DNA of 64,000 bases from Chaetoderma sp. LZ-2023a (lineage: Eukaryota; Mollusca; Caudofoveata; Chaetodermatida; Chaetodermatidae), in assembly GCA_034401795.1 (NCBI GenBank), contig CM067366.1, forward strand, positions 85,359,647 to 85,423,646, read 5' to 3'. Under the pieces are notes generated by a model. It saw only the letters and a program-made list of their open reading frames with translations. It did no database searches and was not told the DNA's origin. Made by a program: the position numbers and the translations under genes. Of the stretch, positions 1-12,175 are shown in pieces; the stretch's first letter is position 1; each line of letters starts with the position of its first letter.

Positions 1-310
1 CATTTCTAGCTATATCCCGCCCATTCCTAGCTATGCCCCGCCCATTTCTACCTATTCCCCGCCCATTTCTTGCTATGCACCGCTCATTCCTAGCTAAGCT
101 CCGCCCACATATACACAGGTGTTGGAATCGGTTTGAAACTTTGAAACCTGAATTCCCCGAACTAGACAGGTGAACTGTTGAACATTTAGAAACTAATTTG
201 CTGGGGGTTGTTTCTGCCTGTTGATGATTATTAATTTGCAAATCACTCAGACTTACAGTTCGTACACTTCCGTGACGGACTTCGATTTCGGAGCTACTGA
301 GTGACAATTG
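1..310. mobile_element. MITE-like repeat, copy 1 (partial, left end outside window)
   Basis: Bases 1-110 are about five imperfect copies of a ~21 bp unit of the form CATTTCTAGCTATGCCCCGC. They are followed by a degraded version of the hairpin core seen in the copies at 2,682, 12,713 and 34,052 (CTGTTGAACATTTAGAAAC near 175) and by a CGTACACTTCCGTGACGGACT stretch matching their distal part. The other copies carry only one or two CCCCGCCCAT units, so this copy has an expanded terminal block. No coding capacity. Confidence 0.55.
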
Positions 311-325
311 CAATTTTTAACAAAC

Positions 326-1870
326 CATTTACATAGATATATATTTCAGGATTGGTTATTTGTTAATCCTATCGGAACTAAGCTAAGGCGAGTGGATTGG
401 CTGACTCTGACATATCCCTCATATATGTATGATTACCGCATTCTGCGGGTGTAGTAGTAGAAACAACATACAGCTGCAATCAGTCCTTCTTCACTTTTGC
501 CCACTGTGTCTTGTTCTCAGCCAAAATCTTTAGCTTCGGCAGGTCCATTCCTGATTTGACTCTACCGTGTCCAGTTTTCTTGAGGTCACCTCCTAGCACG
601 TTTAGCATATTTACGCAATGACGTCCTCTCCTGCCGCTGTATTTGCTGGCTCCAAGTAGGGAGAATTCCAAGGCTCTGTGCTGGTGTGTCCCCTGGCTTA
701 TTAGCACATGGCCAAACATGGACCATCTTTTCCGGGTGACTTTTACAGACAGCGGTGATGTATTACACATATTGTGTATTGCATCGTTGGACATTATGGT
801 GTCTGATCATCTGTGTCCAGTGATAGTGTGTAGGTGTTAGCGGTGGTAGGCATCAAGTTTGTATATAGCTGTCTCTGGCGCTGCCCCGCTGTTACAGTTA
901 TACAGCATCAATGGCACGCAGGTTGCATTGTATAAACGTGTTTTTTTTGTCAAGGGCATCTTTGATCTACGAATCCATAGTTTCCAGAAGGGCTGGAAAG
1001 CTATATTTCCTATGAAGCAGCGTGCAGCAATACCTGCGGTACTGCAAAGCAGTGTGCCGAGGATTTTACTTTTCCTCCATGGTTCGCTGCCACGAAGTGG
1101 ATCGTCATTTTCTTTAGTTTCATGCTTTCTAGATAGGTATATGTGGGTGGATTCTCAATTTTTTGTTTGCTTGCAGCTATTGGGAGAACTTCGTCAAGGG
1201 GTTTCTTTTCCTCGTCTATGAAGTCCACATCGTCTACATATTCCATCTCTAGCTGGATACTCAGTATTGAGACTGGGGTAGGGTGGTGGTGGAGTGGGTG
1301 GGGTTGGGGTGGGGGTGTTGGGTCTTCTGAAATTTTCAAGGTAAACGGTGAAAAGCACATCGGATAGACCATCTCCATGAGGGGAGCCGATTGATGTCTC
1401 AAACTCTACGTACTTCAGTGACTTGACTCATACTCTCAGCTGGGTGTCTACAGGTAGTAGTCTCACTAGTCGTACTTTGTATTCACTGCAACTGGGCTGA
1501 CGTAGTACATCTATGATCTTTGAGCGTGTAATTGTGTCGAAGGCTCGTGACATGTCAATGCCCATTTTGTGGAAATCCCAGGGCTTGGTCCATAAATAGG
1601 CTACTGACGCAAGCATGCGGTGAGCCCAGACAATGTCTAAGCAGCTGCGTCCACGTTTAAAGCCACTTTGACATGATCCCGTGAAGTCATCGATCTTGTC
1701 TCGGATGCGGCATAGAGTGACATAGGATAGGATTTTCCGTGTGCAGTTGATGACCACAATGGGCTGCAGATTGGTTGGGGGGGGCGGGGGCAGGTGGCTT
1801 CTTGGGCTTGGGTAGAGTGATAGGGTTGCCTTGGCATACATAATCGATGGGAGGGTGATGCGTAAAAGCT
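326..1870 (-). mobile_element. Degenerate non-LTR retrotransposon: RT domain and C-terminal region
   Basis: On the minus strand the translation from about 1,850 to 1,428 resembles a non-LTR reverse transcriptase (SGFKRGRSCLDIVWAHRM, then the palm motif MGIDMSRAFDTI). After a frame change comes a catalytic YVDDVDF at 1,220-1,240 and, at 794-480, a C-terminal tail (RRGRHCVNMLNVL). A G-rich low-complexity insertion at about 1,275-1,322 lies between RT blocks and coincides with a frame break. The 3' flank (326-480) is shared with the second copy at 26,811, which fixes the 3' end near 326. At least three reading frames are used, so the element is dead. The RT identity is solid; the clade is not assigned. 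Confidence 0.75.
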
Positions 1871-1984
1871 GAATGGATTAGGTGCGTGGTCGGTTTTGAG
1901 ATAATTATGTCACTTGCGTATTTGACTTATAAGCTATAATGTTAGGAAACAGCATGATAGTTGTATGTAATATGTAATAATATG

Positions 1985-2170
1985 TAATAATTTATTTCAC
2001 AATAGGCCATCAGCCCTTGAGTGTACAACATATTATACATGTATAACGGATAACGTATAACACATACAATTAAATTAGGATAAAGTTATAACAATAATTC
2101 AGAGAAATTTCGTCCCTCGCTTCTATGTTTCTATTCATTAACCATTTACCAATAATCTCCAAGACAGCAA
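1985..2170 (-). mobile_element. Possible 3' end of another non-LTR element
   Basis: Read on the minus strand this contains GGGCTGATGGCCTATTGTG followed by AAATAAATTATTACATATTA repeats. Many invertebrate LINEs end in a 'GCTGATGGCC...AATAAA' sequence with a short A/T-rich tail. No protein-coding match remains beside it, so this is a suggestion only. Confidence 0.3.
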
Positions 2171-2175
2171 GAGAG

Positions 2176-2540
2176 GAATGATGAGTGAGACCAGGGGCGC
2201 GCTCACGAACGGGGCGCAGCCCACACCCGGCGCAACCACGTTGGGAAATATCACGTCATAATTTTTAATGACGCCATAAAGACTACAACGCAGCTATGCC
2301 AGGTGCAGGCTACGGCCCGTCCGCGAACACGGCCCCAGGTCGACAAAATAATCATCGACCCCCTAGAGAAATTGATCAACAACCGTTCGTCCCATCTCCT
2401 TGTTTCCACGAAAGAAACGAAAGTGAAACAAGGAGTGAGACCAGGGCGACAAGAAAATCATCTACCAATAATCACACTGTAAAACAAAATGTTGCATGAT
2501 ATGAATGATGAGTAAGACCAGGGGCGTGCTCGCGAACGGG
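2176..2540. repeat. Pair of ~38 bp direct repeats
   Basis: GAATGATGAGTGAGACCAGG at 2,176 recurs with small changes at 2,503 (GAATGATGAGTAAGACCAGG), each followed by a GGGCG(C/T)GCTC(A/G)CGAACGGG block. A shorter related piece (GGAGTGAGACCAGGG) lies near 2,431. The intervening sequence is not recognisably coding. Confidence 0.5.
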
Positions 2541-2681
2541 CAGCATCGCTGCCAATTAAAGATCAAGGGTACTCTAGCAAAGATGAGACAGACGAGAGGC
2601 TTAATTCCGCGGATTTCTTGTGAAAACATGTTAACTGATTTCTAAGCTCAACTGCGTCAGTGTTTTACGAGGGGCAAATTG

Positions 2682-3080
2682 ACCTTTCCCGTCTTGGCTA
2701 TGCCACGCCCATCTCTTTCTAAGTTCCACCCACACCTCGTCCGTGTTGGGATCGATCGATCTCTGAACTCCCTGATTATCAATTTCCAGAAAACTATACA
2801 GGTAAGCTGTTGAATATTTTGAAACTAATTTGACTGGTCGCTGTTGCTGTCTATGGTAGTAACCGCGTCCAGTTAAATTAACTTCAAAATATTCAACAGA
2901 ATATTTATGAATTGGTAAAGACAAACAATTCGTACAACGTGTCGGACTTTTAAGCGTTAAAGATTTACTATATCGAGTCATTCATGACGTCATGGTTATA
3001 ACGGCATCTTACACGTCACGTAGATGATTTGATGTCATATGACGTCATATCATATGATGGATGGATAAACTTGGAAAGGT
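2682..3080. mobile_element. MITE, copy 2 (complete, ~399 bp) with central hairpin
   Basis: The ends are short inverted repeats (ACCTTTCC ... GGAAAGGT). The order of blocks matches the copy at 34,052-34,441: GCCCATCTCTTTCTAAG block, GATCGATCGATCTCTGAAC, the hairpin core at 2,807-2,899, TCGTACAACGTGTCGGACT, TGACGTCAT motifs, and CATATGATGGATGGATAAAC. The hairpin arms (TTGAATATTTTGAAAC and GCTTCAAAATATTCAA type) can pair around a ~30 bp loop. It encodes nothing; it is a non-autonomous DNA transposon by structure. Confidence 0.7.
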
Positions 3081-3160
3081 TCATTGCAAACAGGAGCATT
3101 GTATTTAGCATTTAACCATTTAACTCCGTTAGGATGAATACGAAAAATCATCTATGATTC

Positions 3161-3479
3161 TGTTGAATATGTTGAGGCTAACTTGACTTGGAGCTGTTGC
3201 TGCAAGAAGCATCAGCTTCCCCTCAAGTTAGCTTCAAAATATACAAATATACAACCGAGTTCACCTGGAAATTCAGGTTTCAAATCGGTAAACGGACATT
3301 CACAGAGAACGCCTCTATTTGCTTGATAATTTACAGTCTTAACCGCCTGCCTGCTGAATTTCTACAGAGGATATTTTCTATGGCTTTTAAATGTAGATAT
3401 GCTGAGTAATTCGAAAGCAATTTGACTAAAACAATAACTTTCACACAAGTTATCGCGGTTTTTTCAAAATATTCAGCAG
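3161..3479. repeat. Two further hairpin cores in tandem
   Basis: 3,161-3,246 (TGTTGAATATGTTGAGGC ... TAGCTTCAAAATATACAAA) and 3,401-3,479 (GCTGAGTAATTCGAAAGC ... TTTTTTCAAAATATTCAGCA) have the same arm sequence as the MITE cores but lack the CCTTTCC ends and the flanking MITE blocks. They are diverged relatives. Confidence 0.5.
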
Positions 3480-3545
3480 ATCCAGAGTTATTGCCCACTG
3501 AAATTTTTGGTGGATTGCTTGCAGCAGTCAGACAGTTAAAGAATT

Positions 3546-3755
3546 GTTTCACCCACATACCCCACCCCTACCCCCACTCCGCGTGTTATCCTTGTTATCC
3601 GCCAACGCCACCCCCACCCGACCCCACCCACCCCACCACACACACACCCACACCCCTACCTCCACTTCTCGTGTTATCCTTGTTATCCCCCCCACACATC
3701 CACCCACCCACACACCCCTACCCCACTCCGTGTGTTATCACTGATATCCGTTGTG
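3546..3755 (+). repeat. C-rich low-complexity tandem repeat
   Basis: Three imperfect ~70 bp units end in CTCCGTGTGTTATCCTTGTT-like sequence (near 3,577, 3,665 and 3,725), separated by (CCCCA)n/(CACC)n runs. The open frames here are consequences of the stop-poor C-rich composition. Confidence 0.6.
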
Positions 3756-4060
3756 CTTGTGTGCGTCACCGTATGCGTACTATTGGCCATATATTAATAT
3801 GCATTATCAATGTTTGTCATGTATTATCTAGTAGGACTAGTCAAGTGTTTGCTTACATTTGACCGGGATATAAGTGATGAACCAGCAGAAAATCCGTGCA
3901 AATAACCGGAGACCCTTGACTGCTTGGCCCTTTCAATATCTAACCAGACAATATATGGCTTGCTGAATAGTCGGCTAACGTCTCCATACATAGTGGCGTA
4001 TCTAGCTCCGCTGTGAGCGTTGAAAAGTCCATCGAAATTGTATGTCATTGACGGATTTAC

Positions 4061-4149
4061 AATATTTATGAAACTATTTCGACTGTACGATGCTACTGCT
4101 ATAGACAGCAGCAGCGCCCAATCAAATTAGTTTCAAAATATTCAGCAAC
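4061..4149. repeat. Hairpin core (isolated)
   Basis: Diverged left arm AATATTTATGAAACTATTTC, a loop with GCTGCTGTCT-type inverted pairs around 4,095-4,115, and a well preserved right arm (AATTAGTTTCAAAATATTCA). Same family as the MITE cores. Confidence 0.5.
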
Positions 4150-4347
4150 TTACCCCCATATTTAGTTTCGAATTAGGATTCTGGGAATTTAGGTTCAAAT
4201 TATATATATTGATTCCGACACCTATAAAAAAAAAGTGGTCGATGAATATTTAGAAATGGATCCCTCTATCTGCTTGTCATCCCAATACGCAGTGCTCCCG
4301 AGCATTTCTAACGGAAGCTGTGTGTGCGTAGGACGTATAAATGAGGC

Positions 4348-4472
<125 letters not shown>

Positions 4473-4499
4473 TAATCCGGCGAGCAATCGATCTATCTA

Positions 4500-5370
4500 A
4501 TCCCATATTCACGTATCAATGTGTCTAGCCGAGTAAGATGATAGTAAAATGATTAGATAGGCGCATAAGCGTGTGATGAGTAGGCGGGTGGGTGGAAGTG
4601 CTATATTAATTATGGATATGCTATTTATGCTGGTGACACGGGTAGCTAGGTGTATTAATTTGATAGGAGTATAGGCATGTATCACGATGGTATACGATGT
4701 GGAGTGGAGTAAGTGGATCCTTTAAGACGGTGGTTGGTGGTTGTAGGTGGGTCAGTGTTTTGGTGGCCGGGCTGGTGGTGCTGGTACACAATTCGGACCG
4801 GCTATGTCGTAAGATTCCGACATTCTAAGATTGAACATTCAAACTCAATGTTCTGAAATGCACTGGCAGTCCACGGTGTTTAGAATCTAATGTGAATCAC
4901 GGTCTATATTGCTAGGAAGCATGCAATAACCCGGTTATCACGCTTGGGTACGTCAGGAGGCATACATGTGTGTGTGCCAGTGTATATATGGCCACGTGCG
5001 CGTTGGTGCGTATATGTCATGCCTGTTTTATTTTGTAAGTAAATAGGGTGGCAATATTAGTTTTGAATAATATTGAAATAAGCACCGTATGTGTAGGGCC
5101 TACGTAATGCTATCAGGTCTAGGCATAGAAATCTATATTACATAACATAACGCGGACTCATGAACAAGTTTATATAATTAATTGGTGACAGACATAAGCC
5201 GGTCGCACCTGCACTTATTCTATGCTGCATAACATGGTGGTAAATGTCTTGGTATACATGATTACGGTAAGCTTTTTGTGGATATAAGCTGGTCGCGCCT
5301 GTACTTTCCGACCGTTCCTGTATGGGTGCCCTACGATAGAATGATACCACGCTCGTAGGCTTCACCACGT
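4500..5370. other. No recognisable feature
   Basis: Unique-looking non-coding sequence with short GGTGGTTGG and GTGTGTG stretches. No supported gene, RNA or transposon end was seen. Confidence 0.5.
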
Positions 5371-5377
5371 CTAGTGA

Positions 5378-5800
5378 GAAATTTGATTGGTCTGTTTTTC
5401 CGGCGACCAGCTCGGATTTTCCCGATATGTCCGGGAAATCGGTAAGAAACTTATCCTCATAAACCTTTGGGCCAATTTCAATTAAACTTGGCTGGACATC
5501 TTTTACCATGATAGATCTCCTAACTTGTATACAGAAATTTGATTGCTAAATTTTCCGGCGGCCAGCTTAGATTTTCCTCAAATTTCCTGAGAATCAGTTC
5601 AAATACTACTCCTCATTAATCGTTTTTAACTAAACTTGGCTGCCTGAAAAGACCATATAGTCGCAAGCTTCTGAACTTACTATGACTATGCAGAAATTTT
5701 ATTGATCATCATGGATTTTCCAAAACTTTTTGGAAAATCAGTTAGGCCCTAATTCTCATTAATCTTTGCCTTTATTTCAACCAAACTTGGCGGGAAGGAC
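5378..5800. repeat. Tandem repeat, ~157 bp period, 2.7 copies
   Basis: Units begin with GAAATTTGATTG (5,378, 5,534 and, diverged, 5,691) and each contains a GATTTTCC block followed by CAACTAAACTTGGCTG-like sequence (about 5,485, 5,630, 5,785). The 123-codon minus-strand open frame overlapping 5,138-5,509 lies partly in unit 1 and is not conserved in units 2 and 3, so I do not call it a gene. Confidence 0.65.
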
Positions 5801-5876
5801 TCCAGGGTGGTGGAATGATCCAGGTGAGCGCCACGTGCCCTTGAAACTCTTGTGATGTTTATGTATATAGGCATAG

Positions 5877-5940
5877 TCTGTCTGTCTGTCTGTCTTCTCT
5901 GTCTGTCGGTCGGCCGGTCGGTCGGTCGGTCGATCGGTCT
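5877..5940 (+). repeat. (CTGT)n/(CGGT)n tetranucleotide repeat
   Basis: A run of TCTG units grades into GGTC units within 64 bp. Confidence 0.85.
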
Positions 5941-5990
5941 TGCTGCGTAATGCATACTATCTTCACACCAATGTATTGATTATGAGCGAG

Positions 5991-6034
5991 ATCCTGACTC
6001 CATAATCGTTGTAACTATTGGACGCCATATTCGT
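5991..6034 (+). repeat. Short copy of dispersed repeat R1
   Basis: About 43 bp (CTGACTCCATAATCGTTGTA...) are identical to 6,540-6,583 inside the longer R1 copy. Either a small local duplication or a truncated insertion. Confidence 0.6.
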
Positions 6035-6040
6035 GCCGAG

Positions 6041-6400
6041 TCAGATGTGTGAGTTGCTTAATCAGTGCGTTAATTAGAGGCGTATGTACATAGAATTAAT
6101 AAACCTTGCTTTACTAATAAGCATGTTATAAATCCCTGAGTAATGAGATATTATGTAACAGTCGCACAAGCCGCCGTAACTACAGTGCAATATATCGATA
6201 TGAATGCTGGACTCTCAACAATATAGTTGACAATACTACGAATAGTGTAAGGCCCGCTTTCCATGTAAGCGATATTGGAAACGTGCGCATTAAAGTCGAA
6301 ATAAGAAGAAATCCATGTACGCGATAACGAAGAGAATTTTTTTTTTCGCTCGTGATTGTTCGCAACTCATAATCCAGTACCCAAGACATAGTCAGATACA
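6041..6400. other. No recognisable feature
   Basis: AT-rich sequence without a supported gene; the short open frames have no family resemblance and no repeat structure was seen. Confidence 0.4.
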
Positions 6401-6404
6401 TAAG

Positions 6405-6890
6405 ACATTATCACCTTAAAGTTCTCGTGTCCCATTAAATATAGATCCTTTTGCACGAGATATGAGATGTCTGCTGATTTATGTTCAATTTACCCAGGAT
6501 GCTATGCTACCCATCATGCAACGCTACCAAGCATGCAATTTCCTGACTCCATAATCGTTGTAACTATTGGACGCCATATTCGTTTAGTCTATTGTCTATA
6601 TAGGTCAGGATTTCTCAAACAAACCCAACCAGCCTGTACGTGCAACTAGTCATTTGTCCTCCAGTTCTGGAAGCGTAAGCATACACGTAGGACGTATTCA
6701 CGGCAGTACATTCGAGTCAATATTTATGCATTTCAATGCTGTTCACAGAAGGTGTGTCAATGTGTTGGAGAAAATAGGAGAAAGCTCTTATATACATAGA
6801 CAGTAATTTGCGTGAATGTTGTTGCTATCAATGACAGCACCAACACATTTACTTGGCTTTACACACATAGCTATTTTTTATTCTGACAAG
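6405..6890 (+). repeat. Dispersed repeat R1, copy 1
   Basis: This ~480 bp block shares long stretches with 19,740-20,200 (for example TTCAATTTACCCAG, GCATGCAATTTCCTGA, CAGTTCTGGAAGCGTAAGCA) and, inverted, with 20,849-21,062. Its distal part holds a small hairpin (GTTGTTGCTATCAATGACAGC). Both long copies contain a ~60-codon open frame (6,467-6,649 here) with clear protein-level similarity, but no family is recognisable and DNA-level repeat identity explains it. Confidence 0.65.
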
Positions 6891-6964
6891 CTTTGAACAT
6901 CTAGTAACCACTGATTTCACCCCTTCTCTAGATTTTCTGGTATTTTGTCATCCCAGCCTAAAGC

Positions 6965-7600
6965 TAATCTACACAGTTCTTGGAGCAAGAAAGCCTAATG
7001 GGTCAACAATTAAACTAACAGTTCTAAGTATGCCGCTTCGAGTTTGTCGTTTTTCCGTAACATCAATTTTGAATTCAAACACATCTGACTCGGCACTCCA
7101 TTGCACACCTAGTGTCCGCTCTATGGGACGATTTTCTTGATCTATATCCAAGTCTTTAGCACCACTGACCCATTTGGAAGATGAAATGTGCTCGATGACT
7201 CTCCTGTCATTACTCATCCATTCAGTTCGGTTAAATCAAATTTCACACAAATTATTATACAAATCAATGCCTCGATCTGGCTCATCTACTTACTTTAAAC
7301 AGTCATCAACATAGAAATCACGCCGTAACGTGTTGGCAGATTCTACACCAAATAATTCAGTATTGTCCTCCTCTGCTGTCTTCAGCAAGGTGAAATTGGC
7401 ACAACTGGGCGAAGAAGTAGTTTCATATAGGTGCACACGCATTTCATATTCCACTACAGGCTGTTCCAGGTTGTCATTCTTCCACCATAATAAGTGTCGT
7501 CTTTTGATGGAACATGCAGTTGGTAAAACATTGATTTTATATCAGATAGAAGGGAAGCATTTCCCTAACGAAATCGAAGAAGCGTTCCTATAACATGGTT
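6965..7600 (-). mobile_element. BEL/Pao LTR-retrotransposon pol relic (RT region)
   Basis: The minus strand, read from about 7,560 down, gives WWKNDNL, EYEMRVHLYETTSSPSCAN and a catalytic FYVDDCLK (YVDD codons at 7,302-7,313), then, with a stop and frame change, the post-palm block ERTLGVQWSAESDVFEFKID and VSLIVDPLGFLAP. This order is characteristic of Pao/BEL reverse transcriptases. Several stops and frameshifts, plus loss of protease, RNase H and integrase, show it is a relic. LTRs are not defined; a candidate region lies to the right (8,460-9,120). Confidence 0.8.
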
Positions 7601-7880
7601 TGAAAGATTGGGACCAGCCAATAATTGGTCATTGAGAGAGGTTCCCACACATCTTTGAGCACAATCGAAGACCACTCACAATTTGCCAGCACCCAAACGA
7701 ATTTAGTCTGGTTAAATCCGCCTTTACCACAAACATAAATCCCGTCAGGATTCTAAATCTGTTCTCAAAATATCTTAAGGTGATGCACATGTAGCACGGA
7801 TTGTGTAGGGCCCGGCCGGTTTGGCCGATACCAGCGTGTTTCCCCTTCGCTTCCCTAATACGACCATTGCGGTCTATACG

Positions 7881-8020
7881 CGTAGTGCGTGCGTGCGTGC
7901 GTGGGTACGTGCGTGCGTGCGTGAGTGCGTGTGTGTGCGTATGTGTGTGCGTGCGTGCATGCGGGCGGGCGGGCGGGCAATGCGGGCGGGCGGGCAGGTG
8001 GACGGGCGGGTGGGTGGGTG
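7881..8020 (+). repeat. (GTGC)n/(GGGC)n low-complexity tract
   Basis: GTGC/GTGT units change to GGGC units within 140 bp. Overlapping open frames rich in Arg, Val and Cys are artefacts of the repeat. Confidence 0.9.
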
Positions 8021-8094
8021 TACTAGTACGCTTAAAAATAATAGAGTCAGTAAGATCGCCTACCGTGCATGCGCAATAATCCAGATAAGCTGAA

Positions 8095-9300
8095 GCACAG
8101 CTCTGGTGTCTTCATTGGCCAATGAAAACTATAAACGAAACGAATCTTTGCGGCCCATACCTTGGGCTAAAATCAAAATAAAGTAATTGGCTTCAGCTGA
8201 AATACAGGCAAGCCGAAAGCCCACAGACCCTCTGGTCGGTGCAACACCAGGAAAAATACAAACTCTCTTACTCAAAAGTAACTTGCTACATAGACTCGTG
8301 AGCCTCTCGACGGATATGATTGATGTCTTGTGATATCTTATCCGTAACTCTACTGAAAAGTGGTCTATCTACATGCACGACATTTGCGGTAAAACACTGT
8401 GCTGACACACTTCCGGTTAATTCGAAATCACCGTTCCACTCGAACTAAGCATATTATCGAGCAGATTCTATTCGGGCTTAAAGTCATTGATACTGTTAAG
8501 ACATTTTAGCTGTTCAGAATATTGTATATATGGTTCAGCACCTGAGATTGCCGCACCGTTCGTCTTGTGCCGGACTTCAGAACTCTTCAGAAGAGTTCGC
8601 CGATCCGTTACTCGTCGTACCACTTTCTCCGCGGACTTCCAGCAGTAAACGGACATTTCTGCCATCTACTTGGATCAATCTTCTTCAACTGTTTTGCCTC
8701 TTAATTTTTCACATCGTATATATCATTTGTGCCATTTTTAATTTGGCACCTCTTTTACTTTCATGCACCGATGACGATTAGGCCAACTTGATAGATATTT
8801 TCATATTGTACTTTTCTTACGCCGATGACGATTAGGCGTAATTGCAACTCGTATATAATTCTGCACCAGTAACTAATAGGTGTCTTCATCTTTGGTCAGT
8901 ACTACGCTGAGGACTATTAGGAGTAATTTTAAGGCCAGATTTAGCCCATTGCTAAATTTTCCTCCGTAGCCTTTTCACGGCCTGTGCCATTCTTTGAACT
9001 TGTATTATTATATTGTTTTATTAATCATTATATTATATTGTACATCGCAGTCGCCGTTTTTATACAATACACCAACAATAGCGCATTAACACTAGATGTC
9101 TTATATATCAACGCTCCACACTAGAAACCTTTCTTGTGCCGAAACCGACACAGGTTTGGCTTAAATCTAACATAGGTAGTAGCTCAGTTATTTGTGTTAG
9201 AAATCTGTAACAAGCCGAGGTAGTTGCTCAAAGCGGCTATTTGTTGTAATGCTCGCTTCTGGCGCCACAAGTCTAGTGGTTTACTGTTAAATGATCCCAG
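8095..9300. other. Non-coding; possible LTR remnant with a 17 bp direct repeat
   Basis: (A/G)CCGATGACGATTAGGC occurs at 8,767-8,783 and 8,821-8,837, with a weaker relative near 8,907. The T-rich stretch 9,000-9,060 has ATTATATTG repeats. It lies on the upstream side of the minus-strand BEL/Pao relic, where a 5' LTR would be expected, but no second LTR copy is visible to confirm this. Confidence 0.25.
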
Positions 9301-9599
9301 GAATCAGGTCTATATGGCTTGAGTGACTGATTAGTACCGAGTGGGTCCTCTACGCCTTCTAGCATCAAGGTTGCTATGTGTTTCTTCGGCCAAGCCTTAA
9401 ATGGTTAAGGTGCGTATACACGCATTTGTACTGTTCTGCCATTGTCTTATTTTGTTGTGGTTGCTCTAGTGGACACAGGCTGAGAGTGGCTTTTCGGCTC
9501 GGTTTATCACAATGCATTTCTACGAGGTCACCAGAACACCATGCTAAACGTCCTAAGAAATCCCTCATGGGGAACTATGCCTAATTTGCATAAATCTAA

Positions 9600-9880
9600 T
9601 ATGGCTGCCAAATATCAATATTTTGCCATATCTTTGTTCTCATGTAACGTATTTGGGTAATTTAAAATTCTAGAATAGGGTTTCTGGACACCAGCTTGCA
9701 TGTAGAACATAGTAAATTGGTTTGGATGTAAAATTCATTTGAATACATCCAAGATAGTCAATAAATAGCAATATTTCGCCATAAATTGACGTAATCATAT
9801 AATATATTTCATTGATCTAAAATGAATTTTTGACATGGTTTTAACTCTAAAACTTGCCAAGTTGCATGCCTGCCTGTCTT
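9600..9880. repeat. Diverged tandem duplication, ~150 bp period
   Basis: The blocks ATCAATATTTTGCCATA (near 9,616) and AGCAATATTTCGCCATAAA (near 9,766) are each followed by a TAAAATT(C/T)(T/A)-type block and a TTTTGACATGG / TTCTGGACACC block. Alignment is weak beyond these. Confidence 0.35.
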
Positions 9881-10204
9881 TGTACTTTTGTCCCTATACA
9901 CAAGGGTTACTACGAGCATGAAGCGCTGCTTCTTGTTCTTAAGGCATTTTTAATAACTTCTACTGGATGTATCTTCTCCATATTTGGGTGGATGAATGAC
10001 CCTGGTGTGTTGAGGAGGTGAGAAAATTTTGGAGTTAAAAGCCAAATCGGGAAACAACAGCGTTCGGCAACATTATTGCCAAAATAGACCATTTGACTTC
10101 ACGGCAGCCTGGTTGAAAAATATATCAACTACGCGGGTATTGGGAAAATGTGTCCTTGTTGTCGCGGCTTGATAGGATTGCTCGACTTTGCAAAGTAAAA
10201 CATG

Positions 10205-11500
10205 TTATTGTGATACCCTGCACGTCATCCGACGGCGTCTTCGTTCAATTTGCGTTTAGGTCAACTTCTTTCTTTATATCTCATGCTTGGTTAACCATAC
10301 TAAACTCAAACTTGGGTGCATCCTTCCTTATGATGCCACGACAACACACAATGACGTTGGGGTCAAATGGTTGAAGGTGAAAGTCGCTGTGACCTTGGTA
10401 AGAACCTTGTTTTTTCAACTTTAACATGTGCCATTTAGCTAAACTTTTCTGTTTATACCTCATGTTTGGTTAATCATACTGGACCCAACCTTGGACACAC
10501 GCTTCCTTATAAGGACACGGCATCACACAATGGCCTTAGGGTCAAAAGGTCAACGGACAAGGTCACTGGAACCTTGGCAAAAACTATTTTAGCTTAGCAG
10601 TTCATATCTCAACTGTGGTTAATCGTACTGGACTCAAACTTGGGCACATGCTTCCATATAAAGAGGGGGTACCACATAATGACGTTGGGGATCAGAAAGT
10701 TAAAAGGTCAAGGTTACTGTGCGATTGATAAATACTTTGTTTTTTCAATATTAACATTTTGCATTTAGCTCAACTTTGCAGTTCATATCCCATTTGCGCT
10801 TACGTATACTGGACCCAACCGTGGGCACATATAGGTCCTTATAATTGGAGGGCATCACACAATCATGTTGGGGTCAAAAGGGTAAAGGCCAAGGTTATTT
10901 TGAAATTTGTAAATTGATTTTTTTTTTAGCATTAACATTTAGTGTTTAGCTCAACTTAGTAGTTCACATCTCACGTTTGGTTAATCATACTGGACCCAAT
11001 CTGAAACACATGCTTCCTTATAATGAGAGCGCATTGCACGTCCTTCGGGATCAAAATGTCATAGGTCATTGTGGTCTTAGGAAAAAAACCTTTCAACAGT
11101 AACGTTTTGTATTTAGCCCAACTTCACTGTTTATATCTCACATTGAGTCAATTATACTGGAGTAAAAGTTGGGCACATGCTTCTTTATAACGAGTGGGAA
11201 TGACACCTTGTCAAAATGGCAAATGTCAAGGTCGCTATGTCCTTGCTAAAACCAAGCTTTTATCAAAACCAAAATTTTATGTTTACCTTAACTTAGCTGT
11301 TTATGTCTCATGTTTGGTTAAGCACATTCGAACAGATCCTTCCTTATAATGAGATGGCATGACACAATCACATTGACATCAAAACTTATAGTCAGTGTGA
11401 TAATGACAAACTCAAGGGTTTTACCTTAACTTAACAGGCCATATCTCATGTTATGTTAATTTTATTGCACGCACTAATGAGAGGTGATGAGACAATTACG
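10205..11500 (+). repeat. Tandem array, ~170-180 bp period, about 8 diverged units
   Basis: The phrase TTTGGTTAATCATACTGGAC or a relative recurs near 10,285, 10,462, 10,614, 10,793, 10,974, 11,141, 11,309 and 11,446. Each unit also has CTTCCTTATAATGAG, GGCATCACACAATGACGTTG, a GGTCAAAAGGTCAAGGTCA-type block and TTTAGCTCAACTTAGCAG. Such arrays are common in bivalve intergenic DNA. Short open frames here are shadows. Confidence 0.8.
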
Positions 11501-11541
11501 TTTTAGTCAAGAGGACAAATGTCATACTTATTGATAAGTGT

Positions 11542-11743
<202 letters not shown>

Positions 11744-11932
11744 TGTGGTTGAACTCAAGCTTCATAGGTCATTGCGAAATCGTAAATTCGAGCTTCGTGG
11801 TTGCATTGCAAAAACATTTCTCGTCACTTATTGTGATAAGCCGATTGTAAATACCAATGTCATTCATTTTAAAACGGTCTTTATTTATTTTTGGCAATCG
11901 AATATAGCGCATTTAACTCCTCCTGTGTCAAC

Positions 11933-12175
11933 TTAACTCTTTAATGGTCAAACTGACCAAAACAACTTTGCCGTGGTCCGCAGACATGGCTATTTGAAAG
12001 GCCTAAGAGAAGAGTAGTTTTTCATATTTACCACTAGAATAACTGGCTCGGTGACAGAGCCAGTCATTCTAGTGGCAAATGTTCAAAAATACTCTTTTTT
12101 GACCTGCAGATAGACACTGGCTAACTAAAAGCTTTTAATTTTTAATTTTCTTTACCATTTCCCATTTAGTGGTCA
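11933..12175. mobile_element. Palindromic MITE family P, copy 1
   Basis: The centre (12,031-12,075) is a 45 bp near-perfect palindrome with 19 bp arms, CCACTAGAATAACTGGCTC pairing with GAGCCAGTCATTCTAGTGG (one mismatch). Flanks TTAACTCTTTAATGGTCAAA (11,933) and ATTTAGTGGTCAAG (12,162) resemble the ends of the TTAA-bounded copy at 26,428-26,606. Confidence 0.6.

Noticed and set aside
5138..5509. 123-codon minus-strand open frame
   Set aside because: It overlaps a 157 bp tandem repeat whose other units have stops and frameshifts at the same positions; no family motif seen.
9374..10092. Short minus-strand open frames (9,374-9,568 and 9,910-10,092) as a degraded gene
   Set aside because: Composition is protein-like, but no motif or family could be supported from sequence alone.
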